Of a DNA stretch of 64,000 nt, positions 44,270 to 54,400 are shown in pieces. The notes beneath the pieces were generated by a model that worked only from the letters and a program-made list of their open reading frames with translations, had not been told where the DNA came from and did no database searches. Within the stretch, counting starts at the first letter, position 1. Each line of letters begins with the position of its first letter. Origin of the DNA: VXPQ01 sp965223485 (lineage in GTDB: Bacteria > Bacteroidota > Rhodothermia > Rhodothermales > VXPQ01); contig OZ244993.1 in assembly GCA_965223485.1 (NCBI GenBank), positions 1,426,001 through 1,490,000 of the forward strand, read 5' to 3'. A program made the translations under genes and the position numbers.

Positions 44270-46990
44270 TCACGCCTCTACGCGTTCGCGCCGCAGATAA
44301 TCCCGAAGCACGTAGTGGAGGATGCCGCCGTTCCGGTAGTAATCGACTTCGACTTCGGTGTCGAGGCGAACAACGGCCTGGAAAGTCGTCTGCGTTCCGT
44401 CCGGCTTCGTGGCCGTGACAGCGATCTCCTGCCGGGGCGCCACGTGGTCGTTCACGGGAATGTCGAAGGTTTCCTCGCCGGTCAACCCGAGGCTCGCAGC
44501 GGTTTCGCCGTCGCGGAATTGCAATGGAAGCACTCCCATTCCGATCAGGTTCGAGCGGTGGATGCGTTCGTAATTCTCCACAATGGTCGCCTTGACGCCG
44601 AGCAGGAGCGTGCCTTTCGCCGCCCAGTCCCGGCTCGATCCCATCCCGTAATCCTTGCCGCCCAGCACGACCAGCGACACGCCTGCATCCGCGTATTTCA
44701 TCGCTGCATCGTAGATGGACATGGTTTCGTCCGTAGGGAAGTACCGCGTGACGCCGCCTTCCGTCCCCGGGACCAGCAGGTTCTTGATGCGGATGTTGGC
44801 GAACGTCCCGCGAATCATCACTTCGTGATTTCCGCGGCGCGAGCCGTACGAATTGAAGGCATGCGCCGCAATGCCTCTCTCGGTCAGGTATGTCCCGGCA
44901 GGCGCATCGCGGGCAATGGAACCGGCGGGCGAAATGTGATCCGTTGTGGTCGAATCGCCCAGTTTCGCAAGCACCCGGGCGCCCTTGATTTTCTGTATGG
45001 CGGACGGCTCCGGGTCCATGTCCACAAAGTAGGGCGGCTCCCGGATGTAGGTCGAGGCGTCGTCCCATTCGTACAGAGACCCCTCGGCTGTTTCGATGGC
45101 ATTCCACGTTTCGCTGGACGTCTCGATGCCCTCGTATTCGTCCCGGAACAGTTCGGGGGTGACGACTTCCCGGATCGCATCGAGAATCTCCCCGGAGGAC
45201 GGCCAGATGTCACGCAGGTATACGCCGTTGCCCGCCGAATCCGTGCCGATGGGGTCGTCCGTCAGGTCGATATCGACCGTGCCGGCCAGTGCATACGCCA
45301 CGACGAGAGGCGGAGAAGCAAGGAAGTTGGCCTGCACATAGGGGTGAATGCGGCCCTCGAAATTCCGGTTGCCCGAAAGCACGCCGGCAACGACGAGATT
45401 GCCCTCCCGGATCGCTTCGTTCACGGGTTCCGGCAACGGCCCCGAATTGCCGATACAGGTCGTGCAGCCGTATCCCACCAGGTTGAATCCCAGTTGATTC
45501 AGGTACGGCAGCAGCCCGGCTTCGTGCAAATAGCGGGTTACGACGCGGGAGCCGGGCGCCAGACTCGTCTTGACGTACGGCGGAACCCGGAGCCCGCGCT
45601 CCACGGCGTGTTTCGCCACGAGGCCGGCGCCGATCATCACCGACGGATTGCTCGTATTCGTGCAACTGGTAATGGCTGCGATGGCGACATCGCCGTGCCG
45701 CAGGGGCATATCGTTTCCCTGTTCGTCCCGGTAGCGACCGGTGCGCGTCAGGGCGTCCGGGTCGAGGCCGAATCCCTGGGGCCCGGCAGGGGCGGTGAGC
45801 GTAGCGATGAAGGCTTTGCCGAGTTCCGGCACCGGGATAAGGTCCTGCGGGCGTTTCGGGCCGGCGACGCCGGGCACGACCTCTGCAAGATCGAGTTCCA
45901 GGACATCGAGGAACTGCGGATCGGGGGCGTCTGCGGTGCGGAAAAGGCCCTGCTCCTTCGCATACCGTTCCGCCATATCAACGAGAGCCGGCTCGCGGCC
46001 CGTGCGGAGCATGTAGTCCAGCGTAATCCGGTCCACGGGGAAGAATCCCATGGTGGCGCCGTATTCCGGCGACATGTTGGAAATGGTGGCGCGGTCCGGG
46101 ATGGACATGTGATCGAGACCGGGGCCGAAAAATTCCACGAACCGGCCCACGACGCCGTATGCACGCAGGCGGCGCGTGACGGTCAGCACAAGGTCGGTGG
46201 CCGTGGCGCCTTCGGGAAGCCGGCCCGTCATCCGGAATCCTATTACTTCCGGCATGAGCATGCAGATCGGCTGTCCCAGCATAGCCGCTTCGGCTTCTAT
46301 GCCTCCTACGCCCCAGCCGAGTACGCCGAGGCCGTTGATCATGGTCGTGTGGCTGTCCGTCCCGACGAGGGAGTCCGGATAGACGACCTGCAACCCGTCT
46401 TCCGGGCGTGTCCAGACGCTGCGGGCAATATATTCGAGATTGACCTGGTGGCAGATGCCGCCGGAGGGGGGTACTACCGAGAAATTCTCGAAGGCCTGTT
46501 GTCCCCAGTGCAGGAATGCATACCGTTCCCGGTTACGACGAAACTCGATGTCCGAATTGAGTCGGAGCGCCTCGTGCGTTCCGAAATGGTCCACCTGAAT
46601 GGAATGATCGATCACGAGATGAACGGGTACCCTCGGGTTAATGGCGTCCGTGTCCCCGCCGAGCCGCGCCACTGCGGAGCGCAGGGCGGCGAGATCCACC
46701 ACGGCGGGTACTCCCGTGAAATCCTGCAACAGGACACGGGCAGGGACGAAGGGAATCTCCTCGCGGGCCGGGCGCTTCGGGTCGTATGTGGCGAGGCGTT
46801 CGACATCCTGTTCCGTGACGGTGCGTCCGTCGCACTCCCGGACTACTGCTTCGAGCAGCACCTTGATGGAGAACGGCAAGCGATCCAGGTCGCCGAAGCC
46901 GCGGTCGGCAAGGCGGTCGAGCCGGTAGAGGTACGCATTGCCCGATCCCGTATCGAAGGTGTCGCGAGCGCCGAAGGGGTCTTTTTTCAT
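44270..46990 (-). CDS. acnA: Aconitate hydratase
   Basis: Interconverts citrate and isocitrate in the TCA cycle (cytoplasm). The 906-residue length and layout are those of AcnA: VVYPDSLVGTDSHTTMINGL near 203-222, the 4Fe-4S cysteines in ITSCTNTSNP (about residue 440) and GYGCTTCIGNSGPL (about 505-508), and a C-terminal swivel domain with GKDYGMGSSRDWAAKGT. The enzyme of this type can also act as an RNA-binding regulator when its cluster is lost. Monocistronic; both neighbours are separated by about 140 bases. Confidence 0.96.
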   Translation of the reverse strand: MKKDPFGARDTFDTGSGNAYLYRLDRLADRGFGDLDRLPFSIKVLLEAVVRECDGRTVTEQDVERLATYDPKRPAREEIPFVPARVLLQDFTGVPAVVDLAALRSAVARLGGDTDAINPRVPVHLVIDHSIQVDHFGTHEALRLNSDIEFRRNRERYAFLHWGQQAFENFSVVPPSGGICHQVNLEYIARSVWTRPEDGLQVVYPDSLVGTDSHTTMINGLGVLGWGVGGIEAEAAMLGQPICMLMPEVIGFRMTGRLPEGATATDLVLTVTRRLRAYGVVGRFVEFFGPGLDHMSIPDRATISNMSPEYGATMGFFPVDRITLDYMLRTGREPALVDMAERYAKEQGLFRTADAPDPQFLDVLELDLAEVVPGVAGPKRPQDLIPVPELGKAFIATLTAPAGPQGFGLDPDALTRTGRYRDEQGNDMPLRHGDVAIAAITSCTNTSNPSVMIGAGLVAKHAVERGLRVPPYVKTSLAPGSRVVTRYLHEAGLLPYLNQLGFNLVGYGCTTCIGNSGPLPEPVNEAIREGNLVVAGVLSGNRNFEGRIHPYVQANFLASPPLVVAYALAGTVDIDLTDDPIGTDSAGNGVYLRDIWPSSGEILDAIREVVTPELFRDEYEGIETSSETWNAIETAEGSLYEWDDASTYIREPPYFVDMDPEPSAIQKIKGARVLAKLGDSTTTDHISPAGSIARDAPAGTYLTERGIAAHAFNSYGSRRGNHEVMIRGTFANIRIKNLLVPGTEGGVTRYFPTDETMSIYDAAMKYADAGVSLVVLGGKDYGMGSSRDWAAKGTLLLGVKATIVENYERIHRSNLIGMGVLPLQFRDGETAASLGLTGEETFDIPVNDHVAPRQEIAVTATKPDGTQTTFQAVVRLDTEVEVDYYRNGGILHYVLRDYLRRERVEA

Positions 46991-47127
46991 GATTCCGTTC
47001 CTGATGGTATCGGAGCGGCGGGTGAGGCGATCGGGGGTTGTCCCGGACGGTCATGCCGCAAATTCTAACGCAAGAAATAAATACTGTCTGAAGGGCCGAA
47101 TTGTTCGGGGGAGAAGATGGGTCAAGG

Positions 47128-48282
47128 CTACCAGAGCCCCTCGGCGCAGGCGAGGGACAATCCTGTCGCTTCTACCCGTTCGTGCAGGGGGAAACGGGTA
47201 TCTCCCGGGAAGATGACGAACAGGCGGTCGAGCTCGAGGTCGTCCAATGCCGAGTGCATGGAGCGCGTCATGGCGGGCGTACTGGTGCGCTTGAACTCAA
47301 AGCCGATTCGCTGTCCTTTTTTCATTGTCAAGAGGTCCAGTTCCGCTCCCTGGTGGGTTGCCCAGTAGTAACACTGGTCCCAGGCGACGCCGAGTATACG
47401 GGCGACCTCCTGCATTGCGAATCCTTCCCAGGACGCGCCGGACTTGGGATGACCGATGAGAGTTTCTCTATCGTCGATTCCCAGCAAGGCATGGAGCAGT
47501 CCGGTATCGCCGATATATATTTTGGGCGCCTTGACCTGTCTCTTCTTCAGATTTTCGTACCACGGCGGCAATTTGCGCACGATCAACGCATCGACGAGCA
47601 TGTCGAGCCAGGCATTGATTGTGGGGCTGGTTACACCGAGGGCGCGTCCGAGTTCGGTGCTATTCCATCGGTTGCCGTGATAGTGCGCCAGCATGGTCCA
47701 GAAGCGGCGCATGGTTTCGGCGGGTACTGAAAATCCGAGTTGAGGCAGGTCGCGTTCGAGAAAGGTGCGGACGAATGCGGTTCGCCAGGCAAAACTCAGC
47801 GTGTCGTCTGCAGCAAGAAACGAGTTGGGAAATCCTCCGCGTAGCCAGAGCTTTCCGGTCATATCTTCGCCGACCTCACTCATGCGAAACGGCGGCAGTT
47901 CGTAATACGCGATGCGTCCGGCAAGCGTCTCCGAGGATTGGCGCAACAGGTCCGGGCTTGCGCTGCCGAGTACGAGAAAGCGGGCAGCATTTCCAGGACG
48001 GTCTACAAGTACCCGCAGCAGGGGAAAGAGTCCGGGCCGGCGCTGCACTTCGTCGATGACGACCAGCCCGCGCAGGGATTCGAGCGCCAGCTTCGGGTCC
48101 GCGAGCGCTGCTTCGTGCGTTGGATCTTCCAGATCGAAAAAATGGACCGGGGGTTTCCGGTCGCTGACAAGGCGCCGGGCGAGCGTGGTTTTGCCGACCT
48201 GCCTGGCGCCGACGATGCCGACGACAGGAAACTGCTGCAGGAGGCCGCGAAGGGCTGTTTCGTGTTCGTTGCGTGGTATCAT
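47128..48282 (-). CDS. AAA ATPase with DUF4143 domain
   Basis: From the ATG at 48282 (384 residues) the protein has an N-terminal AAA_14-type ATPase with Walker A GARQVGKT at 25-32, Walker B LVVIDEVQ near 73-80 and GSAS near 106-109. The C-terminal DUF4143 part includes GRIAYYELPPFRMSE, IYIGDTGLLHALL and a nuclease-like ELDLLTMKKGQRIGFEFKRT. The latter resembles the E-x-K end of a PD-(D/E)xK fold. Such proteins are widespread and often mobile, with no settled function. An ATG five codons earlier is also possible. Confidence 0.88.
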   Translation of the reverse strand: MIPRNEHETALRGLLQQFPVVGIVGARQVGKTTLARRLVSDRKPPVHFFDLEDPTHEAALADPKLALESLRGLVVIDEVQRRPGLFPLLRVLVDRPGNAARFLVLGSASPDLLRQSSETLAGRIAYYELPPFRMSEVGEDMTGKLWLRGGFPNSFLAADDTLSFAWRTAFVRTFLERDLPQLGFSVPAETMRRFWTMLAHYHGNRWNSTELGRALGVTSPTINAWLDMLVDALIVRKLPPWYENLKKRQVKAPKIYIGDTGLLHALLGIDDRETLIGHPKSGASWEGFAMQEVARILGVAWDQCYYWATHQGAELDLLTMKKGQRIGFEFKRTSTPAMTRSMHSALDDLELDRLFVIFPGDTRFPLHERVEATGLSLACAEGLW

Positions 48283-48349
48283 GCCCTGAATATACATGAA
48301 AATATAAAATGCCGCTATGGATTTTCATGGTTAAAGTGCATTTCGGGAT

Positions 48350-48471
48350 CGGAATACGTATCGTCTCCTTATTCTACGCAATATATGCGGTGAATATGGG
48401 GTACTCCACGTCGGCGACGGTCGGTATACGCTTATATTTTTATTCTACGTAAAATTTGCGGGGAATAGGGA
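48350..48471 (+). repeat. Two imperfect ~50-bp direct repeats in an intergenic region
   Basis: TCGG.ATACG ... TATTCTACG.AA.AT.TGCGG.GAATA occurs at 48350-48400 and again at 48421-48471 (offset 71). Just after the second copy, a 19-base piece GATGGGACCTCACAGCGAC (48470-48488) also occurs inside the next gene at 48798-48816. Otherwise 48298-48684 shows no gene. Confidence 0.6.
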
Positions 48472-48684
48472 TGGGACCTCACAGCGACATGGATGGGATG
48501 GATGATCGTTTCCTGGAATTGGAGTGTGGAGATCCCCCGGACTGTGATTGGCTCTGCGGTGCGACCGACTGCGCTGGGGCGCCGCAATTTCGGGAACCTG
48601 TCCGGGATCCGGTCTGTTTTTCGTGACAGGGGGAAGAGTCACTATTTGTGCGTTGGCTACTGGATCGGCCAAAAGGGCAGGGCG

Positions 48685-49011
48685 ATGAAAGGACACGTGC
48701 TTGATCAGGACATCCTTGATGATGTCGTTCGTCGCATCGTCGAGGTAGCGCAGCCGGAGAAGATTATCCTGTTCGGCTCTGCCGCCAGTGGATGGATGGG
48801 ACCTCACAGCGACCTTGACTTGCTGATCGTCAAGGAGGGGGCGCAGCGCCGGGCTCTGGCGGGACGGATTTACGATAATCTGCACGGCGCGGACGTTGCC
48901 GTCGACGTGATTGTGGTCACGCCGGCGGACATCGAGCGTTATAAGGACAGCCACGCCCTGGTTATCAAACCTGCGTTGAAGGAAGGAAAGGTGGTATATG
49001 AGTCAGCGTGA
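48685..49011 (+). CDS. MNT-type nucleotidyltransferase (antitoxin-like)
   Basis: A 108-residue minimal nucleotidyltransferase starting at the ATG at 48685, which has AGGGCAGGG just upstream. Conserved features are FGSAASG at 30-36, the metal-binding pair Asp43/Asp45 in HSDLDLLIV and a third Asp at about 74 in AVDVIVV. These proteins neutralise a HEPN RNase encoded directly downstream. Here the HEPN frame starts inside the end of this gene (ATG at 48998) but is cut off after a few codons, so the antitoxin is now orphaned. A longer frame from 48493 has no similarity to the family and was not used. Confidence 0.85.
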   Translation: MKGHVLDQDILDDVVRRIVEVAQPEKIILFGSAASGWMGPHSDLDLLIVKEGAQRRALAGRIYDNLHGADVAVDVIVVTPADIERYKDSHALVIKPALKEGKVVYESA

Positions 49012-49060
49012 GCGGTTTCCCCCCTCCGGAACCGCACCGCGCCGAACCTCGTTCGGATAG
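48998..49060 (+). pseudogene. Truncated HEPN toxin gene start
   Basis: The ATG overlaps the last codons of the MNT gene. The frame begins MSQRERFPP, which resembles the common start of HEPN-domain partners (M..RE.FPPDDPREWL), then diverges and stops after 20 codons next to the tRNA gene. The rest of the HEPN domain, including the RX4-6H catalytic motif, is missing. Confidence 0.5.
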
Positions 49061-49071
49061 CCGTAATCAAT

Positions 49072-49144
49072 GGGGCTATAGCTCAGTTGGTAGAGCGCTG
49101 CAATCGCACTGCAGAGGTCAGCGGTTCGACTCCGCTTAGCTCCA
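49072..49144 (+). tRNA. tRNA-Ala (anticodon CGC)
   Basis: A complete cloverleaf: acceptor GGGGCTA pairing with TAGCTCC (one G-U), D arm GCTCAGTTGGTAGAGC, anticodon stem CTGCA/TGCAG with loop ATCGCAC giving CGC, and T arm GCGGTTCGACTCCGC. Discriminator A at 49144; CCA is not encoded. It lies directly after the truncated HEPN frame, suggesting that a tRNA-linked integration or deletion removed the toxin. Confidence 0.92.
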
Positions 49145-49232
49145 CGGAATGAGTCGAGCCGGGCGGGTGCATCCGTCCGGTTTGTTTTTTGTCCCGTATT
49201 TCTTTCACAAAACGCTGTCCGGCGCCGCAATT

Positions 49233-50009
49233 ATGGCAAACCACAAGCAGTCGGGTCGTTTCGTATGGTACGACCTGCTCACCACCGACACCGAAGCGGC
49301 AATCGAATTTTACGGAAACATCACAGGCTGGGGAACCGAGGCGTTCGAGGGCGGCCCCAAGCCCTACACGATGCTCACCAACAAGGGGACTCCCATCGGC
49401 GGTCTCATGGAGATCGAACCGGAAATGGGGGAGGTTCCGCCCCACTGGCTTCCCTACATTTCTACGCCGGATGTCGACGAGACTGTCGAAAAAATCAGGG
49501 AACTGGGCGGGAATATCCTCGCCGAACCACAGGATGTTCCGAACGCGGGCCGCTTCGCCATAGCAACCGACCCGCAGGGCTGCGTTTTTGCGGTTTTCGC
49601 ATCGACCACGGGAGAACCGGACATGGAAGCGGAGCCGGGCGTCGGCGAGTTTTCCTGGCATGAATTGGCCGCCTCGGATTACCAGGCCGCCTTCGATTTC
49701 TATCAGGCCCTGTTCGGTTGGGAGATTACGAGCGAAATGGATATGGGCGACGCAGGCATCTACCGTATGTACGGCCAGAACGATCTTGTCTATGGTGGCA
49801 TGTTCACGAAAATCGACAGCATGCCCGGTCCTCCGCCTCCCTGGTGGGCGTTATACGTGACGGTGGAAGACATCGATCAGGGCGTCGAAGACGTAGAGAA
49901 GCACGGCGGCAGGGTGCTCATGGGCCCCATGGAGGTTCCCGGCGGAGACCGGATAGCCCATTGCATGGATCCGCAGGGCGCCGGTTTCGCGCTGTACTGT
50001 AAGGAATAG
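49233..50009 (+). CDS. Two-domain VOC (glyoxalase/bleomycin-resistance fold) protein
   Basis: From the ATG at 49233 the 258-residue protein has two VOC modules. The first has GRFVWYDLLTTDTEAAIEFY and ends in ATDPQGCVFAVF; the second has FSWHELAASDYQAAFDFYQA and ends in CMDPQGAGFALYC. Each has the beta-alpha-beta-beta-beta layout, with possible metal ligands His in FSWHEL and Glu/Gln elsewhere. Similar double VOC proteins are called hydroxylases or glyoxalase-like without proven activity. An ATG at 49149 overlaps only spacer sequence after the tRNA and was rejected. Confidence 0.85.
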   Translation: MANHKQSGRFVWYDLLTTDTEAAIEFYGNITGWGTEAFEGGPKPYTMLTNKGTPIGGLMEIEPEMGEVPPHWLPYISTPDVDETVEKIRELGGNILAEPQDVPNAGRFAIATDPQGCVFAVFASTTGEPDMEAEPGVGEFSWHELAASDYQAAFDFYQALFGWEITSEMDMGDAGIYRMYGQNDLVYGGMFTKIDSMPGPPPPWWALYVTVEDIDQGVEDVEKHGGRVLMGPMEVPGGDRIAHCMDPQGAGFALYCKE

Positions 50010-50174
50010 ACGCCGGCGGGTCATGCATACGGGGGTCCGCAGGGCGCCGCTGTTCCGTTGCATTGCGGGAAATAGCAAAGCGTACGCCGTTTTCCTTCGT
50101 GCGAATTGTTATTGAAGCAGTGCTTGCGTAATATGTCTCTCAATGCTCCCCCGCAAAGACATGGAGGTTCTTGT

Positions 50175-50615
50175 ATGAGACGCGCATTGTTTATCGGAAT
50201 AGTTTCCCTGTTCGCCGTATCCGGGGCGCTGGGTCAGCTTCCGGCCAACCCGCTCGAAGGAACGTGGGAAATGGTTTCCCAGCACGTTGTGTACCCGGAC
50301 AGCACCGTGGACCGGACCGATCAGATACCGTATACCATCAAGATCCTCAACTCCACGCACTTCGCCTTCGGACGGCAGATCCTGGACGAGGAAGTATTCG
50401 CCGGCGGGGGCACCTACTCGTTCGATGGGGACACATACACCGAGCACATCACCTGGCACAGTTCTGCGGGTCTGGCGGGGCAGTCCGTCGTCTTTGAAGC
50501 CCGCATCGAAGGCGATACGTGGTACCACGTAGGCCACATTCTCGATTTCCGGCTCGAAGAGGTCTGGCAGCGAGTCGGTTCGTCAGGGGAAGGGGACGAG
50601 GCAGAGATGGAGTGA
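50175..50615 (+). CDS. Small secreted lipocalin-like protein
   Basis: A 146-residue protein with a good ribosome binding site (GGAGG eight bases before the ATG at 50175) and a signal peptide (MRRALFIGIVSLFAVSGALG). The mature part has alternating strands typical of small beta-barrels: LEGTWEMVSQHVVYPDS, FAFGRQILDEEVFAGGGTYS, DTYTEHITWH, and GDTWYHVGHI...EEVWQRV. This fits lipocalin-like/DUF4488-type proteins that bind small hydrophobic ligands, but no ligand is known. The acidic tail GEGDEAEME is not conserved. Confidence 0.65.
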   Translation: MRRALFIGIVSLFAVSGALGQLPANPLEGTWEMVSQHVVYPDSTVDRTDQIPYTIKILNSTHFAFGRQILDEEVFAGGGTYSFDGDTYTEHITWHSSAGLAGQSVVFEARIEGDTWYHVGHILDFRLEEVWQRVGSSGEGDEAEME

Positions 50616-50735
50616 GGTGGGGGATGAGGGGACGGGGAGGTTTCTTGCCTTGCCGGACTATCCGGAGTGTCCATGCTGCAAGGCGGAAATTTGGTGTCTC
50701 GCTTTCCAGTCCCTGAGTCGTTTTTTCGTTGTGGC

Positions 50736-51038
50736 TCATGCATGCCCGGCCATTTGGCTATGCAGCAATTCGCGTATCAGTCCGATCAATTCGTCAAGAT
50801 TATTTTTATCTCCTTTGTCCGCACGTTGCAGAGCCTGGATGTATCGCGTCCGATTGGGCTCGGTTCTGAGTATTTCGGGGAGAATAGTTTTGCCCGGCAA
50901 GAATCCTCCGGATTTCACGCACAGAATAAAATAGCAAACGGCTCTTGCCGTACGCCCATTTCCGTTTACAAAGGGGTGGATATGATTAATGCGCCATAGC
51001 GCGAACGCGGAGAGGACAAGCGGATTTACAGAAATTGT
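50736..51038 (-). pseudogene. Fic domain C-terminal fragment
   Basis: The minus strand encodes ALWRINHIHPFVNGNGRTAR, containing the Fic AMPylase motif HPFx(N)GNGRxxR. This is followed by a normal C-terminal helix region (LRTEPNRTRYIQALQRADKG ... LIRELLHSQM) and a stop at 50736. The upstream frame hits a stop at 51039, only ~12 codons before the PLVLSAFALW segment, and no start codon is available before the motif. About 100-150 N-terminal residues of a usual Fic protein are therefore missing. Confidence 0.75.
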
Positions 51039-51211
51039 TTATCTATGAGTTCTCTCATTTCGTCCTTTGTTATGGGGCTGTCCGCAGGTAGCATGCCCAT
51101 AGCGAAAGACACCCTTTGTTCTTTCATTTCCTCCGGCGTCATTTTCCTACGTGCCGCTTCCTTCAGGCGCTTTTCGAAGTGCTCATCGTACTTGTCATGC
51201 TTTTTGAACAT
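51026..51211 (-). CDS. Small helical protein, possible Fic antitoxin
   Basis: A 61-residue charged helical protein (MFKKHDKYDEHFEKRLKEAA ... MTPEEMKEQRVSFAMGMLP). Its stop lies inside the start of the Fic fragment, the arrangement of VbhA-like antitoxin/Fic operons. The MTPEE..EQRVSFA.G segment resembles small proteins encoded before fic genes, but the inhibitory (S/T)xxxE(G/N) motif is not evident. Function is inferred from position. Confidence 0.55.
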   Translation of the reverse strand: MFKKHDKYDEHFEKRLKEAARRKMTPEEMKEQRVSFAMGMLPADSPITKDEMRELIDKQFL

Positions 51212-51423
51212 AGCGTTTTGCCTCCGGCGAGGTCTGTGTGCGTAGGGGGGACTTTTCTGAACCCCGACCGGGCTGTTTCGGATCCCGGAAAATGCCTCGT
51301 TTGCGCATACGGCGTAGCCTCTTCTTTAGACACGAAAACACGGAAAATATAACCTCGCTCCACTGCCTTTTCCGGCTTGAAGAAGTCTGGTGGCGGATTC
51401 ACCCGCCAGAGTCGACGGTCCCG

Positions 51424-54400
51424 CTACCGGACGAGAACCATTACCCGGGTAATGGCGACCGACCCCGCAGTCAGTACGCAGGCGTACGTTCCCGTGGGGA
51501 GTCCCTCGGCGTCGAACCGCACGGTATGCCTGCCGGCGGTCCGATGGGCGTCCGCAAGCACCCGCACCTCGCGTCCGATCATGTCGTAGACGACGAGCCG
51601 GACCGGTCCGGGTTCGGGCAGTTCGTAAACGATCCCGGTCGAGGGATTGAACGGGTTGGGATAGTTGCCGATCAGCGCCACGCGATCCGGCGGTTCTTCG
51701 GATTCGACGGCGACCGTATGGAGATGGTAGACATCGGCCTGCGCATGGTCGGAGACCCCGTCGTTCGTCAGGGCGGCGCGCAGCCATACGGTGTAGGCGC
51801 TTTCGAGGCCCAGGCGCACGGTGTGCTCGTACCGGCCGTTTCGTTCGTACAGCGGTTCGGGAACGGGCGTCCAGTCGACAACGGGAGGCCAGACGCGGCG
51901 GGTGGCCGGTCCCTCGAATATCCGGAACCGGTACCCGGTTACGTCCGCCGCATTCGCTTCCGGCGCTTGCCAGGACATATGCAGGGACAGACTGTCCGCA
52001 TTCGCATCGAGCGCCCGGATCCGCAGACGGGCGGGTGCGGCGGTATGCGGCGCGGGCGCATCGTCTTCGTCTTCTTCGTCTTCCGGCGGTCCGTCGTCCT
52101 CTTCTTCGTCTTCCGGCGGTCCGTCGTCCTCTTCTTCGTCTTCCGGCGGTCCGTCGTCCTCTTCTTCGTCTTCCGGCGGTCCGTCGTCCTCTTCTTCGTC
52201 TTCCGGCGGCCCGTCGTCCTCTTCTTCGTCTTCCGGCGGCCCGTCGTCCTCTTCTTCGTCTTCCGGCGGCCCGTCGTCCGTGTCCGTGACGTTGATCGTC
52301 ACGTTGATGGTGGCGGCGCCGCCTCTGCCGTCGCGGGCCTCCACCTCCACCTGGTAGGCGTCCTCGTCGAAGTAGGTCGCATAGATCGTCGCGGCCGGCG
52401 GCACGGTCCGGATCTGCCCCGTGGCCTCAACGAAGAGGAAAGAGTACCGGTCGGCGCCCTTCAGGGTGTATGTCAGATCGTCGTTGTCCGCGTCCGTCGC
52501 CACGACCGGGGCGCCGACATCGACGCCCGAGCCACCCGAGCCAATGTCGGGGAGGCTGCTCTCGGCCACCGTGCGCGTCGTCGTCTCCCCCTCGGTGAAG
52601 ACCGGCGGGTTGTTGTCCACGCTGAGCAGGCCGTTCACCTTGTGGCCCGGCTGGTTCGCCCGGCCTTGCCAGTAGAGCGGGACGTCGGTGCTGGTCCCCG
52701 CGAAGGTGATCGAGTCGCCGGTATCGAGCCGCACCGGGCCGTCCGGGTTATCGAAGTCTTCTTCGTCCCTCAGGAAGACGCCGTTGTCGTCCACGTCGCC
52801 GGGCTCCACGGTGTAGCCGAAGACCAGCGCGGCGGCGCCGCTGCCCGACTCGTACGCCGCGTCGACGTCCCGCGATTGGCCCGAGTTGCCGAGCGCGAAC
52901 GTGAGAACCGGGTCCCCGGCCACGTTCACCGCGAGGTTGAAGGTCACCGTGAAGCGGATCGTCTCGCCCTCCCCGTAGGTGTCGGTCTCCACCACCGGCG
53001 TCGAGGTCACCGCCACCGAGCGGATCGAACGCGTGCCGTCCACCTTGTGGCCGCTCTGCTCGCCGAGCTCGGCATGGTCGAGGTCCGCCGCCACGCCGGT
53101 GGCCGTGCTCGCGATCGCGCCGTTCTGGGGCTCCCCGTTGCGGTTGCCCACCAGGGTCCGGTCCTGGTCCCCGATCCAGACGCCGTCGTCGTCCTCGTCG
53201 CCGGGCGCCACGGTGTAGCCGAACGCCAGCGTCTCCGTGCCCGAGCCGCTCACCAGCGGCGCGCGCTTGGCGCCCCCCGCGGACAGCACGAAGTCCGTGT
53301 CGGACGTGGCGTTCACCGCCTCGCTGAAGGTCACCGAGATATCTATCGTCTCGCCCGCCCCGTAGGCGTCGGTCTCCAGCACCGGCACCGAGGTGACGGC
53401 CACGTTGGTGACCGTCGGCGCCGTGTCGTCGTCCTCGATCGTGCCCGTGGCCGTCGGGTCCGTCGCCAGTTGCGCGTTGGTCGACACGCCCGACAGCGTC
53501 ACCGTGAAGGTCTCGTCATCCTCGTCCGTGCTGTCGTCGGTCACCGGCACCGTGAACGTCGTCGTCTCGGTGTCCGGCTCGAACTCCACGTCCCCCGTCT
53601 TCGTCGTCGCGAGATCCGCCGCCACCGCCGTGTCGTCGGTCTCGATCGACGCCGTCCAGGTCGCCGTCACCTTCGCCGAGACCCCCGCCGTCAGCGTCGC
53701 CGTGAACGTCACGCCGGCGTCCTCGGCGCCCGAGGCATCGGCGATGCTCAGCGTCGGCAGGATGCTGGCGGCGGCCACCGCGCTCGTGGGGGCGCTCGCC
53801 AGCGTGTTCGCAAACCCGCCGTTGTCGGTCCAGCTCGCCTTCGCCGCGAGCGTCGCGCCGAGGTCGGCTTCGACCACCGTGTAGGTCGCCGACGTCTCCC
53901 CGGAAATCTCCGTCTCGCTGCCGCCGTCCGGCGTGCGGTACCACTTCCAGGTGGGCGCGAACGGGTCGGGCAGCCCGTCCGGGTCGGCCGCGTCCGCGAT
54001 CGACGCCGTCAATGCGTCGCCCACCATGGGCGTGGTGTCGCCGATGGTCACCGTCCCCGACTGGCCCTCGTCCACGTTGGTCACCGTCACCGCAATCGTC
54101 TGGGTCGCGGTCATCACCCGCGTGCCCGCGCCGCTGGTCGCCGTCACCTCCACCACGTAGGTGTTGTTGGTGTCGGAATCGTCCGGGTCCTCGTAGTCCG
54201 GCACCGCGTCGAAACGCATCAGGCCGGTCGGCCCGCTGATCCGGAACAGCGTCTCGTCCGCCCCGCCGGTGATCGCGTAGCCCGTGACGTCGTCATCCGT
54301 ATCGGAGTCCGTCGCCTGCACTATGCCCACCCTGGCCTGGTTCTCCGCCGCGTCGAAGGCGGCCGAAGACGTGAAGTTCGGCGCGACGTTGCCCGTCGTC

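Noticed and set aside
44315..47068. 917-codon plus-strand frame opposite aconitase
   Set aside because: Antisense shadow of acnA, whose motifs are unambiguous.
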